Notes: generated by a model from the letters alone, not told the origin. Positions 34,701 to 47,089 are shown, numbered from the stretch's first letter. The stretch is 64,000 bases of DNA from Reticulitermes speratus (GCA_021186555.1 JAJKFL010000014.1:18737533-18801532); one strand, 5' to 3'. Translations and numbers: made by a program.

Positions 34701-36909
34701 CTTTAAAGTCATCAGACATTAAAGAAGGAGAAAAAAAGTTCTGAAAGATACTGATGCAAATTAAAAGCATGAAATGTGTATTCCAAGCAAATACAGAAAT
34801 TCAAATATCATTAAGAACAAGACTAAGAAAATCATTCTATAAAATATATATGCTGGCAATATGTCATTAAAACTAAATACATTTCTGAATATGGTCATTT
34901 AAAATTACAATACATTAAGCATGCCTTTGTTACAGATTTTTAATACTTGTTTTTCAAGCTGATATTCTCCATTGTGAAAAATCACATCACTGAACACATT
35001 TAATGAACATAAAGCACTGTGAAACTCTGTTATTGTGCTTGAGATATGACCAAAACCTGTTACAATTATACTGATCCGACTGCATGAACAACTGATTGTT
35101 ACATACTGACTATAACACAGTGCATCATCCTATGTACTTACACATGTCTATAACAAAGTATTGGCTAGCATGTATTTGACAGAGTGTAATTATTTCATCC
35201 TGATAATACCTGAAATGGTGCCTCTCCAGTGTGAATAGGCAGATGTCTCTGAAGTGCTCCTTTCTGGGTAAATGCCTTATTGCAGAATGGGCAACTGAAA
35301 GGATTTATACCATTATGCATACCAACATGGATATCCAGGGCAGCTTTGTGTTTGTATGCTTGCCCACAAATCTCACAGATGAACGGCCTCTCATCACTGT
35401 GTGTTGCTACATGTGACTTGAATTCACTCATTGTTCTCCACATTTTACCACAGATGGTGCACTCGTGTTTCGGTGGTTTTGGGAAAGGATCTCTTTTCTT
35501 TGGTTTCTTATCCTTAGGAGCTCCACGGCCACTTTTTTTCCTTTCATTACTTTCACTCTTTCTTTTAATGGGCTTAACACGAGAGGGTTTTGGTTCTACT
35601 TTCACCAATGGTACATTGTCTTTACTTTCATCTTTCATTCCATCATTTACAGGGTTTGACTCTTCCTTTGTAATATTTCCATTTGAATCTTCCTTCACAG
35701 TTCCTGCAGAAGGAAGTGTCTCCTCACTGTCTGTTTCTTCCTCTTTAACCTCCTCTTCATTTCCCATATCAAATACATCCTCATCCATCTTCCACTCAAA
35801 ATCATCATCACTTGAACTACTGCTGTCTGACTGGCTACCATCAGGATCACCTTCTGTTTTATCACTATTTCCTTTTACATGACTAGCCACCTCTTTCAAA
35901 GTGGCTGGGGTCAATGATATTGCCACAGTTTCTAAAGGAATGTGACACACATCAATGATATTTTCAACAGAAACATCCTTTCCATGTTGTTTTAATGCAT
36001 GAATTCCTGCACCAGATTTTGATCCAAATCGCTTGCCACAGTCTCTGCATTGATATGGTTTTGCACCACCATGTGATAAAAGATGTTGCTTCACTTCGCA
36101 CGGACGGCGAAAGAGACGGCCACACAGTCTACAAGGATGAACATAACGACGTCTTCTTCTTGCATCCTTCGTCTTTATTTCATATTGTTTTCCTGATGCT
36201 GAGGTGCTAGTTTTATTTGTTTCTGCTACACTTACTGGTGGTTTTGCATTTTGAGCCTTCTTCCGAGGATTGCCTTTTCTTTTACTACGATCTTTATTAT
36301 TACTACTACCAGACTGACCAGCATCTCGATTGTCAGATGCATTGACGTCATTGTATTTGGACTCATCTTCACTGTTCTACAACACAAAACATTTCATTAA
36401 AATAGTGCAAATGTATATTAGAAAGTTAACTCAATATGATATGCAGTTACTGACAAAATATAACTTACCAATGACTGTGAAGCATTTTTTCCTTCAGATT
36501 CATTTCCAATGAACTCACACTTTTCTACTTTCAAAGCACTTAAACAGTCTATGGCTTCACTGTTATGCTGATCTTCGGTCTGACATCCTACACCTTGAAC
36601 ATCCTCCAAATCATATCCAGTTTCATGACAACTTCTAGCAAAACATGTTAAAATATCTTTCTTTAACTTAATGCACTTTTCCTCAGAGTAATCTAATTCT
36701 TCAAATAATGCAAAACATTTTGTACAAATAAAAGTACTTGGTATTGAAGACTGTTCTATATTTCTACGTATCACTTTCTGAATAGAATTTGCAAGTAAAG
36801 TGCCACTGTGAGGAATGACAGTATAAAATATACTATAACTTGCATTGACTGATACTTCAACATTACATATTAAACAGTTCAACCGCTTCACATTTTCACT
36901 ATCACTCAT
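31797..36909 (-). CDS. ZAD-C2H2 zinc-finger protein, nine fingers, complete (4 exons)
   Basis: Exons are 36909-36469, 36376-35210, 34512-34232 and 32493-31797 (TGA at 31799-31797). All junctions are GT-AG and in phase, giving 861 residues. Residues 12-65 form a zinc-finger-associated domain with C12-x2-C15 and C62-x2-C65, a dimerization module expanded in insects. C2H2 fingers begin near residues 229, 257, 453, 481, 509, 537, 565, 593 and 631, with TGE/TGQ-type linkers in the 509-613 block. Between fingers 2 and 3 there is a Ser/Asp/Glu-rich acidic stretch (about 325-370), VKEE and VKVE SUMO-type sites, and a Lys/Arg-rich likely nuclear-localization segment (about 410-450). The last 200 residues are low complexity (Ser, His, Pro, Asn). 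The role is inferred to be a sequence-specific DNA-binding regulator in the nucleus; the target is unknown. Intron 3 carries a SINE and a pogo-like element. No specific orthologue is recognised. Confidence 0.92.
32681..32864 (-). mobile_element. SINE family A copy with 13-bp target-site duplication
   Basis: Body blocks of family A (cgaaggcacagagggagag; cccattcttaaca; ccatgccctggccacttta) are bounded by ATTATGACAAGTA at 32668-32680 and 32865-32877. The head is 5' truncated. It lies in intron 3 of the zinc-finger gene. Confidence 0.85.
32878..33796 (+). mobile_element. Pogo-like DNA transposon, deletion derivative (919 bp)
   Basis: Inverted ends start CCGTATATTCTCGAATCTAA and repeat the gcggattagattcg theme, flanked by TA (32876-32877 and 33797-33798). 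Direct subterminal repeats (cgaatctaatccgca) lie just inside both ends. It is inserted exactly in the last TA of the SINE target duplication, so it is younger than the SINE. Confidence 0.88.
33196..33504 (+). pseudogene. Pogo-like transposase, N-terminal DNA-binding part only
   Basis: A 102-codon frame starts MEEGHLKSKRLSYTAKFK and continues with a helix-turn-helix (CAEENGNRKIAAIFGV, ESNVRLWRKH) and the start of the second CENP-B-type domain (FPETDDAVFTFFQERRKTG). A one-base shift near 33490 breaks the frame. The other frame then reads EEAIKKARSLNIP and MSDDGESDE-stop, the expected C-terminus. The DDE catalytic core is deleted, so it cannot transpose by itself, but the DNA-binding module is intact. 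Confidence 0.75.
33799..34231 (-). other. Remainder of zinc-finger intron 3
   Basis: AT-rich intron sequence between the pogo element and the donor of exon 3. No further element recognised. Confidence 0.4.
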
Positions 36910-37830
36910 GATAAAAGTACTTTAAAATAGATTTAGTGTAAATCGAAACACTAAAATAATTTCCATCCGTATGACAGGTAAGGTTAGGACGTACAGGGGT
37001 GACCTTGCAGTGACAACAATGGCCAAACTCTTCTTCGCAATTTACAGATTCAAAACGACACAAATCGAAACACTTCCTCGATTAAAGTTATGTTGTTATA
37101 TATGGTGTCAACTTAAGTAGATTATGCTGCCTTAAAGGTTTCAAAGAGTTACAAAATTTGACTGAAAACAAACGTAACAACTTATCTTTTTTTGTCGACC
37201 CCTTCACACGGGACACTATTTTGACATGGTGCATATTGCAGCCAACTTAACTGAACAACTACTATTTCTATCAAAGTAAATCTACACATTTACACGTGCA
37301 AAGTACAACTGAGTACACAATATATTACCAAATATTGTATGTTTATTATTATAACAGCACTAAAACGAAACTAATGATTACTGAAATATATACCAATTCA
37401 TTTTGTAGGTTGGTGTACGTGCAAAAATTCTGAGGTAATGTTTCTCTTGTACGTGGAGTTTTGCAAGAAAGTAAATGTCCTTAGAGAAAATAAATGCGTC
37501 TATAATGTGCGTAAATGGTTTGAATAAGCATGTCGTTAGTGCAGACATTGAAGTTTTTCTGTCTCCTTAAAGTTTAAACAAAGTTCATAACGGATATCTT
37601 ATTGTATGAAACACTCTTAACTTTATACAGAAAAAGAAAGAGAAATTTTGATATGCAATAGTGTCTGCCATTTGGAATACTGCGAAGAGAATAGTTTTGA
37701 TACTGAAAAGGAACGGCATACGCTGGAAAATTAGTTTTGACGTGTGTGAAAAGGTGTGCCGTAATGCTGTATGCAAGTCAGGCGCAAGGTAGTATAGTGT
37801 TGGGATCGCGTCTGATGAAGTAATTACGTC
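36910..37830. promoter_or_regulatory. Upstream region of the zinc-finger gene
   Basis: Promoter and 5' UTR of the minus-strand zinc-finger gene must lie here. There is no strong CpG island or clear TATA element. Short open frames on both strands have no recognised motifs. Confidence 0.3.
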
Positions 37831-37884
37831 ATTGTTATGTTGCCAACGTTAATTAATTTGTTTCGAGAACTTGAAAATAGTCCA

Positions 37885-37940
37885 TGCTTAAACCCTGAAG
37901 ATGGAGACAGCAAGCTCTTCCGAAAGTCGCTACTACCAAT
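37885..37940 (+). repeat. Degenerate hammerhead-like motif
   Basis: CTGAAGA (37895-37901), extra T, GGAGA...TCTTCC partial stem, then GAAAG (37922-37926). Flanking caagctcttccgaaag resembles the 24274 copy. Helix I is not convincing. Confidence 0.3.
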
Positions 37941-38469
37941 CGACACGGAATCATACTAGAAGATCTACGTAGCAATACCTCTGTGACAACCTGAAATCTC
38001 TCAATTTGACAGCCATCTGGCGGCGGAAAGTGGGATGGATATGCCATGAATCGCCTATAGATGGCGAGACCAGTGATCTATGAGACAGCTGGATCTGTGC
38101 ATGGATCACAGGACATGTGCGATGGTGGGCTTTTTGAATGTGAAACTGAAAGACGTATGCTTGCGTAACTTGAAAATATTAAACACTGGATGCCACGTGT
38201 TGTTTAAAACAATAATAGCAAGTTTACGAAGCATGGAGACTTCAGATTTTGCAGGTACGAATTTTTAAAACCTATATGCAGTTGGTTATCCTATTATGTG
38301 TATTTGTTGGTGAATGTCATCGATTGTTAGAATAATGCGCGGAATAATATAAAATAGTAACCTAAGTATTGTTATCATATATTATTACTGTTATTTAAGA
38401 ATTGTTATGGAGAAAGAGAGAACAAAATGCAATATAGTTTTCTCGGGTGCACAGCCGCGTCAATTCGTT

Positions 38470-38530
38470 TGAATACAACGTTTCGGGGACTAGCTCCGTC
38501 CCCATCCTCAGGCAAAACTGATTTAACATA
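38470..38530 (-). repeat. Hammerhead-like motif, minus strand
   Basis: Reverse complement: CTGAGGA, extra T, a six-pair GGGGAC/GTCCCC helix with a 7-base loop, GAAAC, GTT and GTA. Helix II is perfect, but helix I pairing is weak. Confidence 0.35.
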
Positions 38531-40379
38531 CAACTCGTCTGTCCCGTGCTATAGAGAACAAAATGGTTGAAAGCATTCCTAGGACGCCTGTATAAGCAAA
38601 CAATAAGACATGAATTATTTTAAATTAGGCAGTTTTAAAAATTAAATGCCATTTAAGCTATTACTTCACAAGACACAAAATTAATGACTTTGTGACAATA
38701 ATAAGGAGCAAATAATAAGACTGTAAAAAACTGCAAGAATTGTTAATTTTGGTTTTCTTTTATACTTTTATTTGCTTGTATTTATTTTACTAATGAGATA
38801 TTAGAGCAGAGAGAGATTAAAATTAGTGTCAGCGTTTTAGGAAGATTTTTAAAGAAATAATAAATTTGTATTGCTTTAAATTGTATAATTAAAAAAATTA
38901 GTAGTAATACCTTATAAGCAACAAAAGAAATGTAACTGGGACAGTATCAAATTCAAAACAATACACCTTGGTTCATATTATAATACACAAAGAAGCAAGA
39001 GGAAGCAAATAAACATATTTTACTATCAGTCAGACTTAGCTGCTGCTCCAAGGATGACAGATATTTTAAAGCAGCTTTGTACTTAATTTTTTGAGAGCTA
39101 TATGCATGCAACATTAGCTTATTCATTAAGACTACTCTTGTAGTTAAATTTGATAAAGGTAATTTCTAAAACAATGAATTACATGAATATGTAGACGAAA
39201 ATACTGATAATACTACCATTGCTACACTTTTCAAACAGTCACAGTTTCAGGAATGGAATTCAGACTTTCACAAACCCACTTTCTGCGATTTTCATTGTTG
39301 ATCTGTTTAACTAATTTCTTTCAATGCTTTCGATTTAAGCTCTTAAATGGACAGACCTTTGCCAATAAATTCAGCTGCTCTGTATATCAAATGCATCTCA
39401 TAATTATTTAAGTCAATCCACTGCAACCTTAAAAAATTCAGTTTCTGTAATGTTACATTGCATACTTTATGAATGTTGCTGTTTCTTCAAATGACTGAAC
39501 AGAGTAAATCTTGAAGAGCATGGTTGGATAGTTGAATCAGTGGCTCTGAAAATTGCATTTGAAAGCTCTGAATGTCTGGCTTAACATGAATTTCAAGATC
39601 AGTCATGTATTGTGGTGGGTTTGAAAAATATTTAAAGGTGCCACTGTCGACATAACGTTAAAAAATTTTCTGTTGAATTTCAAAGCCTTTATATTATCAA
39701 ACGTAATACGAATTATTTTGCAAGCCCCCGTAATTCTGGTGTCCAAGCCATTTAAATGCAAAGAGAATCTGTAAAAGGACATCAGTGTACAGATCCACAC
39801 ATCACATAATTCTTGAGATGAGCATCTTTCATGCACAAAAAATAAACTAATTTCATAAAAAAACTCAACAAACGGATGAAAAATAGAACCTCGACTAAGG
39901 CAACGAACATTATTTACACTAATACTCCTTGGTACCCCGAATTAACCTTGCTCAAAAAATTCTGAAATCCCCCCCCAGTGCAAAGAACGTACAGAAATGA
40001 TTTTGGATACTTTGGTTACCGCACCCCTATTTAAGAGATTTTAAAATGTGACAACCTTGCTTCTTAGAAACTGGGAAACACTGTAGTCCAATTAAAAGTA
40101 ATATTAATATTTTTCATCTCTGAATCTTCGCTTTACCATGTCAGCACTTGTTATTTCCTTCTAAAGGTCTATGTCAGTGGCGCGCAACATTATTTAACCG
40201 CGGTCCGCTCAGACAAGAATGATTGGGCGAAGTACTATAAAGGGATTTTAACACATACAATTAAAGCACTGAAAAATCGAATTGTATCTGTTTTATTCAT
40301 ATTTGTATTAGATTACGATGAACTAGGTAGCTTCTTTAATAAATAATACTGATATACTTATGTCTACTTTCTTTAGAAT
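38531..40379. other. AT-rich intergenic DNA, nothing recognised
   Basis: No gene, SINE or intact transposon end could be supported. A short segment near 40175 resembles a hAT-type end but lacks a partner. Confidence 0.3.
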
Positions 40380-40515
40380 TTCAGTAAAAAGGTATGAAAT
40401 TTCACGAAAATCCGTCCAGTGGGATCCGAGGTATTCCATGCGGACGGACAGACACCCGGGACAAACATGACAAAGTTAGCAGTTGCCTTTCCTAATTCTT
40501 TTGCGAAAGCACATA
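40380..40515 (-). repeat. Dispersed repeat (CCCACTGGACGGAT family)
   Basis: The reverse complement has gtcatgtttgtcccggg, gtctgtccgtccgcatgg, cccactggacggat and a tttcgtgaaatttc end, matching the plus-strand copy at 14620-14760. Confidence 0.5.
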
Positions 40516-40616
40516 AGAATGGAGAATTCAATAATTTTAAATCATTACAACACATTTATTACATGAAGTTAAAAAATGTACAAATATATGTTTAACTTAC
40601 CAAATTATCTTGGAAA

Positions 40617-40800
40617 CGCTCAAGTAATAGGAGCCGTGTTGGACCAGTCAGTATAGTGACGCTCCAGCAATCGTGGTGAGATGCCCGTTCATACTTTTCT
40701 CTTTTGCACAGCATCCATACTGGCTCTGGTGACCCTTCCTCGGGAGCAATGCTGACACACTGGGGCGCTGATCATTGACTGCCATCTAAAACTCAGGTTC
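40617..40800 (+). mobile_element. SINE family A, diverged head-containing fragment
   Basis: The head ggaccagtcagtatagtgac resembles the A-box region of the copy at 52718. The later block atactggctctggtgaccc matches the family body. The 3' half is poorly preserved. Confidence 0.45.
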
Positions 40801-41681
40801 AGATGAATCTCCACTTTCTTGAAATGTCTTAACGGCTTGGCACCTTTTGTGTATAAAATTATTTTTAAAACAAACAGTATTTTAGAAAAGTAAATCTGAA
40901 GTCAGCAGATCCATAAAATTCTGAACTACATGTGCACAAAGTCTTGTAAACATGCAGCATGTGATTGCTTAGAAAAAGGCATCTTAAGTTGATAAAATTA
41001 ACATTGAGAAGATATGACGTAAAACGCCCCTTTTATGGAAGAGAAGAAGTTATTTGTCTGAATCATGGTTTATATCCAGGTCACTGTTGGTGTTGGGTTA
41101 ATTAATTTTGTTAAAGGAACCACTTGGAAAATGTTCACTGGGAAGATCTAAAAGTAAGTTCGAAGATAAAGCTGGATCTTATGGAGATTCTTGTGATGTT
41201 GATCAGTTAATGGAAGTAAATCTGAATCTTTATCAGTTTTCTCAAAATTTATACCCCAGCTGCCACTGCTTTGCTAGTGTTTTCACCAGCCTCCAGTTTC
41301 AAATATTTGCAATGTCTCTGATGAGGAAGGCGATGAGCCAACAGGTCCTATAATGGGCAGTTTTTTAAATAGATTATTGTGGATTTGTCAGGGAAGTGCA
41401 AGGCTGAGGAATTTCGTTCACAGGAAGGATATCTGAAATGACATTTGCAAACAATGTATCCTGTTTGGCCAAGGAATGTTGCATTCCCTCAATTGCTCAT
41501 TTTGAAATAAACATTTGGCAATAGTGATTTGAAAGGAAGAAAATATTTTTTAAATGTATGCTGCATGAAAAATGTAATTTTTCAACATTGTAACATTTTA
41601 GGGCCAAACGTCAAATTTTCTTCAGTGTGAGCCTATCCATTTAAAACCTCCTTTCATCTGCATTTACCTGTGCAATAAAGG
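40801..41681. other. Intergenic sequence with unrecognised short frames
   Basis: A plus-strand open frame at 41108-41353 has no identifiable motif or start context. No repeat family assigned. Confidence 0.3.
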
Positions 41682-41692
41682 CACCGGCATTA

Positions 41693-41909
41693 GGTAAATT
41701 TCACCCTATAACTTGCCATGGAGGCACAGAGGGAGAGTTGGGATATAGCTCTACTTTTTCTTTAACCTCGGCCTTAGATGGGGATGAGTGGGTAACGACA
41801 CGCCCCGGCCGCTTTACCCCCGGGAATGACTCGGCACCCATTGTATATGAGGCTGGGTGGGCCTCAGGGCCGGTCTCGACGGCTGCGGAAAATCTCGCAC
41901 CCACCGGGA
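41693..41909 (-). mobile_element. SINE family A copy with target-site duplication
   Basis: An 11-bp direct repeat, CACCGGCATTA, lies at 41682-41692 and 41910-41920. Inside are the tail (cataacttgccatggagg-like), the cctcggccttagatgggg body and cacgccccggccgctttacc. The tRNA head is truncated after aatctcgcacccacc. Confidence 0.85.
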
Positions 41910-42230
41910 CACCGGCATTATGTCCATTGTTAAAAACCTTTTTCAAATTTTTGAATACGGATTCCTCTTCTAATCACACCTGAAATTTCACGAATAAAGT
42001 AATAATATCTGTGGTCTTTACAGTTTTTATCTCTGACCCATGGTTTTGAAATTTAGTGGGATTTCCATTTAAGTACCAAGCACATATATCAGCAATGCAG
42101 ACCTACAGATTTCCTGCAAAAGGGTGGTGATTATTTTCAACTTTTTTCTCTGTCTTAGCTTCCAGAAGATATGAAATTCACGGACGTTTTCAGACATTTG
42201 AAATACGGCTGTACAATAACGTGGAATATT

Positions 42231-42251
42231 GGGGGGGGGGGGGGGGGGGGG
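42231..42251 (+). repeat. Homopolymer run of 21 G
   Basis: Twenty-one consecutive G residues interrupt otherwise AT-rich DNA. Length is likely variable and prone to sequencing error. Confidence 0.9.
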
Positions 42252-42544
42252 CGATATCCACGAATTTGTGTGGGGTAACTAATTTCACCCCATACTCCTT
42301 TCTATCCAGTAGTACGTATCTTAAAAAGGGAGACATAGAGAAGACAGGACTAAAGAGTATTCTTAATATTCACATGAACAATGATCACGGAAGCAACGAA
42401 TAGAGGTAGAAGTGTACAATTCATAATTCCGCTGTGCGTTTATACACAGCCGTACGTTTATTTTGTGAAAGAACTACAGGAAAACAGAGAAATTTCATAG
42501 TTCGTTAATCTCCAGAGCTTCTGTCATTATATATATATATATTG

Positions 42545-42785
42545 GACGCTTCATGGTTCGAAACCCAGTAAGGGAGATTTCTCTTCTCCAAAAATGTCCA
42601 GACCGACCTCGGGGCCACCTAAAATCCTATTCAGGGGATGCTGGGGTTCTTTCCTGGTGGTAAATCGGCAGGGGCGTGAAATTAATCACTTACCTCTATC
42701 TAGTGCCGAGTTTAAAATTAAGTGGAGCTATACATATTCTCCACCTGAAGGCCTTCATGTCATGAACAGGAAGAACTTTATCCTT
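42545..42785 (+). mobile_element. SINE family A copy
   Basis: It begins just after a (TA)n run, with a B-box remnant (catggttcgaaaccc). It continues with gaccgacctcggggccacc, ggatgctggggttctttcc and the tail ccttcatgtcatgaacagg. Confidence 0.7.
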
Positions 42786-44952
42786 TTAACAAAGTACAAA
42801 TAAAGGTTTAATAATGCCCGTTAAAGGTGTTGGATATTTGAAGAAATCTAAGCTGTTACACTTTAAATTTTATTTGAATGAACATTCTAAACTCCTTTCA
42901 CGAAATAAGCCTGGAATAGAAGAGGACGAATAAATACCGAGCACAAAGTACGATAAATATTGATCTAGTTGTCACAAGTTGTCATATTTTTACTAATAAT
43001 TATGGGAAAAATACAAAACTTAAGCCAAATGAAACATCTAATCCTGGGATTATAGCAGTATGCACCTAAGTCACTGTGACATAATAAGCCAATATTTCGG
43101 GAATGCATCATTCCTTGTTTCACCCGCTCGCCACGGTGAGGCACAGGATGTGAGCGGGACCTGAAACAAATAAAAGAGAACACAAAAACACAAAGGCACA
43201 TTTCGCGACTATGCGAAAGTGCCGAACACTGTAAAAACACTAATAAGTACAGTTTGTAAATAACAACATTGTAAAAACAGGAAACTTACCTGTGCTGTTC
43301 GTAATCTTGAATTTCATGGTGCTCTGTCTTCTTGTATGTAAAACGAGGTATTTAAAAATATTGTTCTGGCTTCAGTTCGCAATTCACTCCATACGATCTT
43401 GCTCATGGAAGTCCTACACGTACGTCTATGCTGTATATTTCTTTTCATTAAGGTTACAATCCTTTTTATAAAGGATAATGCAATGAACATTAGTATACAG
43501 CTGTATGCCGTTGACTGTCGCGGATAAAAACACGGTATAACCAAGCGTGAATTATCGTTTCAGATCAGTTCTGGTCCATAGCCGAAAAAGTGATAGTTCA
43601 ATATATTCCTGCGTTGAAGGCGCAACGTAAATTTATCGTCTTCAAATGAAGTTTCTTTTAGCGTGGAAATCAAAGGAGCTTACAGGCTTGGTCCATCTGT
43701 TTGCCAGGTGGATGTAATGCATTTTAGGTGTTGCTTGCGGCGATCCATTATGTCCTAAATATTTCCCTTCCTCCCTGATACCTGTTACATGTTTAAATGG
43801 TTGTACCCTCCCTCCCTGGTGCCTGTGCTAAAAATAAAATCGATTATTATATATTCAAATAGTTGCCAATTAAAAAATTTGTTTCCTTCAATCAGGAAAT
43901 AAAAAATTGTAGTACTGTTGATCAAAATGTAACCTCAAGCAGAGGAAGTCTGAAGTATTCAGACAGCAAATAAATTGTTACATTCGTCATTGCTGTAATA
44001 ACTCTAACGCCACGAAGCCTGGTGGCTAGTGACAGCCCCATCCATTTATAACATACTCATTTCAGCTCCTAATGTATGCATTTGTTTGCAGTTGCTTTTC
44101 GAAAATTACAGAAGTTTAATAGTAGATTCGTGTAAAGTGTTTCTGCAGAATTAACAGAATAAAATGTCGACGGCTTCATCTACGAAAAACGCAAATCCAG
44201 TGCGTCGTGTTCAAACGGCGCTCCATTAAATTCGGCAATCAAACGATAACATAAATGCAGTCCAATAAACGACGTTCCGCTTAGTTCGCCTTCTGAGAAA
44301 ATCAATTTATCATGGTAATAATAAACCTCCCTAGTGCGATACAGCCTGGTGCCTAGTCACAGGAATATCCAAAGCTAACAAACTTAGTGTAACTCTAATA
44401 CATTCCTTCGTGCGAACACAAATTAATTATTGGGTCAGAAAAATTGTCTCTGTGTAAAACCTTCTACTCCGACGACCATTGGCGAGTTTCACTGACTTGT
44501 AAAATGCAGGCTAAATGTTATCAATGTGCTTTTGTGTCTCCGTTCCTAATGATGTACAAGAAAGACAGATGTCCATGACTCACCGTTCGTTGCTGGCACT
44601 CGCGCTGTCCCTCGATGTTTGGGACCTACCTTTAGTTGTCCATCGGTGTTACCGTTGATGCGTTGCTCCTCTTGCCTTGGTCCTGTGTTCGAAGTCCTTC
44701 TTCGGATGTATACTGCTGCAGTCCCTGGATTGTTGCAACCATTGACAAAATCACTTCACCTCTTCTTGCAGCACTATAACTTTCACTTTCATTATCACTA
44801 GCACTTACGAGGTCGTTGCAGACGCTTTCGTAGACACAAAACGATCGAAGCAAACACTAAGTTTCCTCGGGTCCACTCTAAAAACTAATCACTGAAAACA
44901 CTATTCGAGCTTATAAGGAACATTCTATATTTCAAGGATACGTGGTAAAAGA
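42786..44952. other. Intergenic sequence without supported genes
   Basis: It includes an imperfect hairpin at 43116-43170 (gtttca-cccgctc against gagcggg-tgaaac) and a minus-strand open frame at 44853-44632 with an acidic/serine stretch. Neither is linked to splice signals that would build a gene. Confidence 0.3.
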
Positions 44953-45145
44953 ATTGTCATTCACTGCACAGACATTGCCGAAAATAATAATTTTTATATT
45001 CGGTGCACAAAAAATCCCGAAAATAAGAATTTTTATATTCGGTTTACGAACACTCCCGGAAACACAAGCATTTTTTATATTCGATGCACAAGCACTATCT
45101 AAAACACAATTTTTATATTCGGCGCACAAACACTCCCGAAAATGA
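44953..45145 (+). repeat. 38-42 bp tandem array
   Basis: TTTTTATATTCGG-like cores begin at 44991, 45030, 45072 and 45110, each followed by a gcacaa-acactcccgaaaa-type segment. About four and a half diverged units. Confidence 0.8.
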
Positions 45146-45957
45146 AAAGACCGAAATTTTGAAGCCACACGAAACCAATCCATTGGCTGCCTGTCTGCTC
45201 GCCTGCCTGCCTCCCTGCAGCACTCATGTTCATCTAAAATGTTAACCTTTTCTTGTGTGCTGTAGCAACAATTTAGAGAAATGCTGACATGTATCGAAAT
45301 TTGTTGTAACAAATTGATTTAACATTAATATTTAACTTGCGCGAAAAAAAATTGCGCGTATTTGCTACCAGACGATTCACTCACCAATTCTGTTTGTTAA
45401 TAAATAACTGGTACAGGTTATAAGTTACATATTTTATAACATCTTTATAAGTGAATTGAATTACGTAATTAAAAGCACAGATAATCCATGGGCTGCGAAT
45501 AAATATCAATGTCAATTTAAAAAAATAGCAATACTGTACTCAGTGAAAAATAAATCAAGGACACGTTTTTCTGAGCCCTACAATATTCTATTAAATGGGT
45601 AATGGAGTAAACGGGGTGTGACGTATCTAAGAACTTGGTGACATGAGCTGTACTCAGAAAATTGTTACGATATGCTGAACGTCTTCCTCAAAGGGGCTAC
45701 GCGATGGGCACACAGAATTCTGTGGACAGACCTGTTTGAAAGTGTCAAAGATACGGGAATATAATACTAAAATGGAACACTATTGCCGTGTTGTGAACTG
45801 GATTTAACTAAGTCAAGACGTTGAATGGCTGATTTTGTCATAGTGACTGTAATGTAACATTGTCTTATTGGACAAGCGGATGCCATTTTTCAGTACTCTT
45901 GTATTTATGACGATCTACCATTTAACAACAACAAAAAGACAATAATGTTAGTATATT

Positions 45958-46205
45958 ATATAATAACTAACTCCATGGGCCATAGTCTTTGATAAGCTTA
46001 TAGTTTTTCAGCTAGTCATGAAATTCCCCGCATTTTATGAACTTTAATATTCTATACACTACTACTACTACTACTATTACTACTACTAATAGTAATAATA
46101 TGATATGTAATATTACACATAACTAACTCCATGGTGCAGAGTCTTTCTTAAGAAGCTTCTCGGCTTGTCATGAATTTTCCAGTATTTTATGGAAACCGTA
46201 AGTTC
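45958..46205 (-). mobile_element. Two tandem LINE 3'-end fragments
   Basis: Plus-strand segments at about 45965-46050 and 46119-46200 both read ataactaactccatgg, then a gtcttt...aagcttmt block, then a tccccgcattttatg-like end. They are reverse complements of the 3' terminus of the LINE at 7051-7491. An (ACT)n run lies between them. Confidence 0.65.
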
Positions 46206-46231
46206 AATATAATAATAATAATATTTTTCCT

Positions 46232-46283
46232 GTTCACGCTGTGAAGGTATATAGGAGGAGTAGAGGTATAGTTCCACCCATTC

Positions 46284-46316
<33 letters not shown>
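46232..46316 (-). mobile_element. SINE family A tail fragment with (TAA)n
   Basis: About 55 bases of the SINE tail and body (gtgaaggtatataggaggag; gttccacccattcttaa) run directly into a (TAA)n microsatellite (46286-46317). Confidence 0.6.
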
Positions 46317-46318
<2 letters not shown>

Positions 46319-47089
46319 CACTTCTTACATCTGAATTTTTTGAACCTACCTTCCGAACTAAACCCTCTACACCAATACATGTATTACTTACATATTATTT
46401 GTCTCTTGTTCAACTTTTCTAAGTATATTCTAGATATGTAAAAATGCTTTGTTAATAAAGGAAAAACATAAATTTCAGCCTAAAACATATTTTTTCTAAT
46501 TCCTCCCACTTTCCACATTCCTGTTAACAAAGACGCTATCCTGTTTATTTCCTTCTTAGTGTAACATTCTATATATGATCTCTTACCCCAACTAAAACTC
46601 ATATCTCGATACAGTGCTACTAACTGTTTGTTTGTGAAGTTTCTTTGTCGACGACATTGGAATTTGAAACGTGATCTATCGGAAATACGAGTAGGTTGTG
46701 AGAAAGTGATGAGGATCAAACTGGCTTACTGTAGGGTATTGTGGCAGATTTTAGCAGACTGAACTTTCGGAAACATTTTGCAAAGAATATTAACTGGCTT
46801 TCGGCTAAAGACTGGGCCGGGGAATTGGTTTAGCTTTTCGTCGAAATGATTTGTGAGGTTGACTGTAGAAGATAAGATGGGCCCTTGCAGTAGCGGCGTA
46901 TCTACGGTGTGATTATTTGCATGGACAGATCGAGAAATCGTGATATGCTAACAGAGGGTCTTTAGGGGAAATTCACGTCCACTGAGGCACTGAGCCTATG
47001 ATGACATTTTTGTTTTGGACCCTGCACAATAAAACTACGAAATACAGCAGCAGAAACGACAGTGCCATTTGAGAAAGCGTTATTAATGA

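Noticed and set aside
38080-38268. Plus-strand open frame ending near a CAG/GTACGA donor
   Set aside because: No conserved motif, no upstream promoter signal and no matching downstream exon. The donor-like site alone is not enough.
40170-40250. hAT-type terminal sequence (cagtggcgcgcaac...cggtccgc)
   Set aside because: Only one end is visible and no partner end or 8-bp duplication was found within 3 kb.
44632-44853. Minus-strand open frame with an acidic serine-rich stretch as a gene
   Set aside because: No supporting splice partners or recognised domain; kept only as intergenic.
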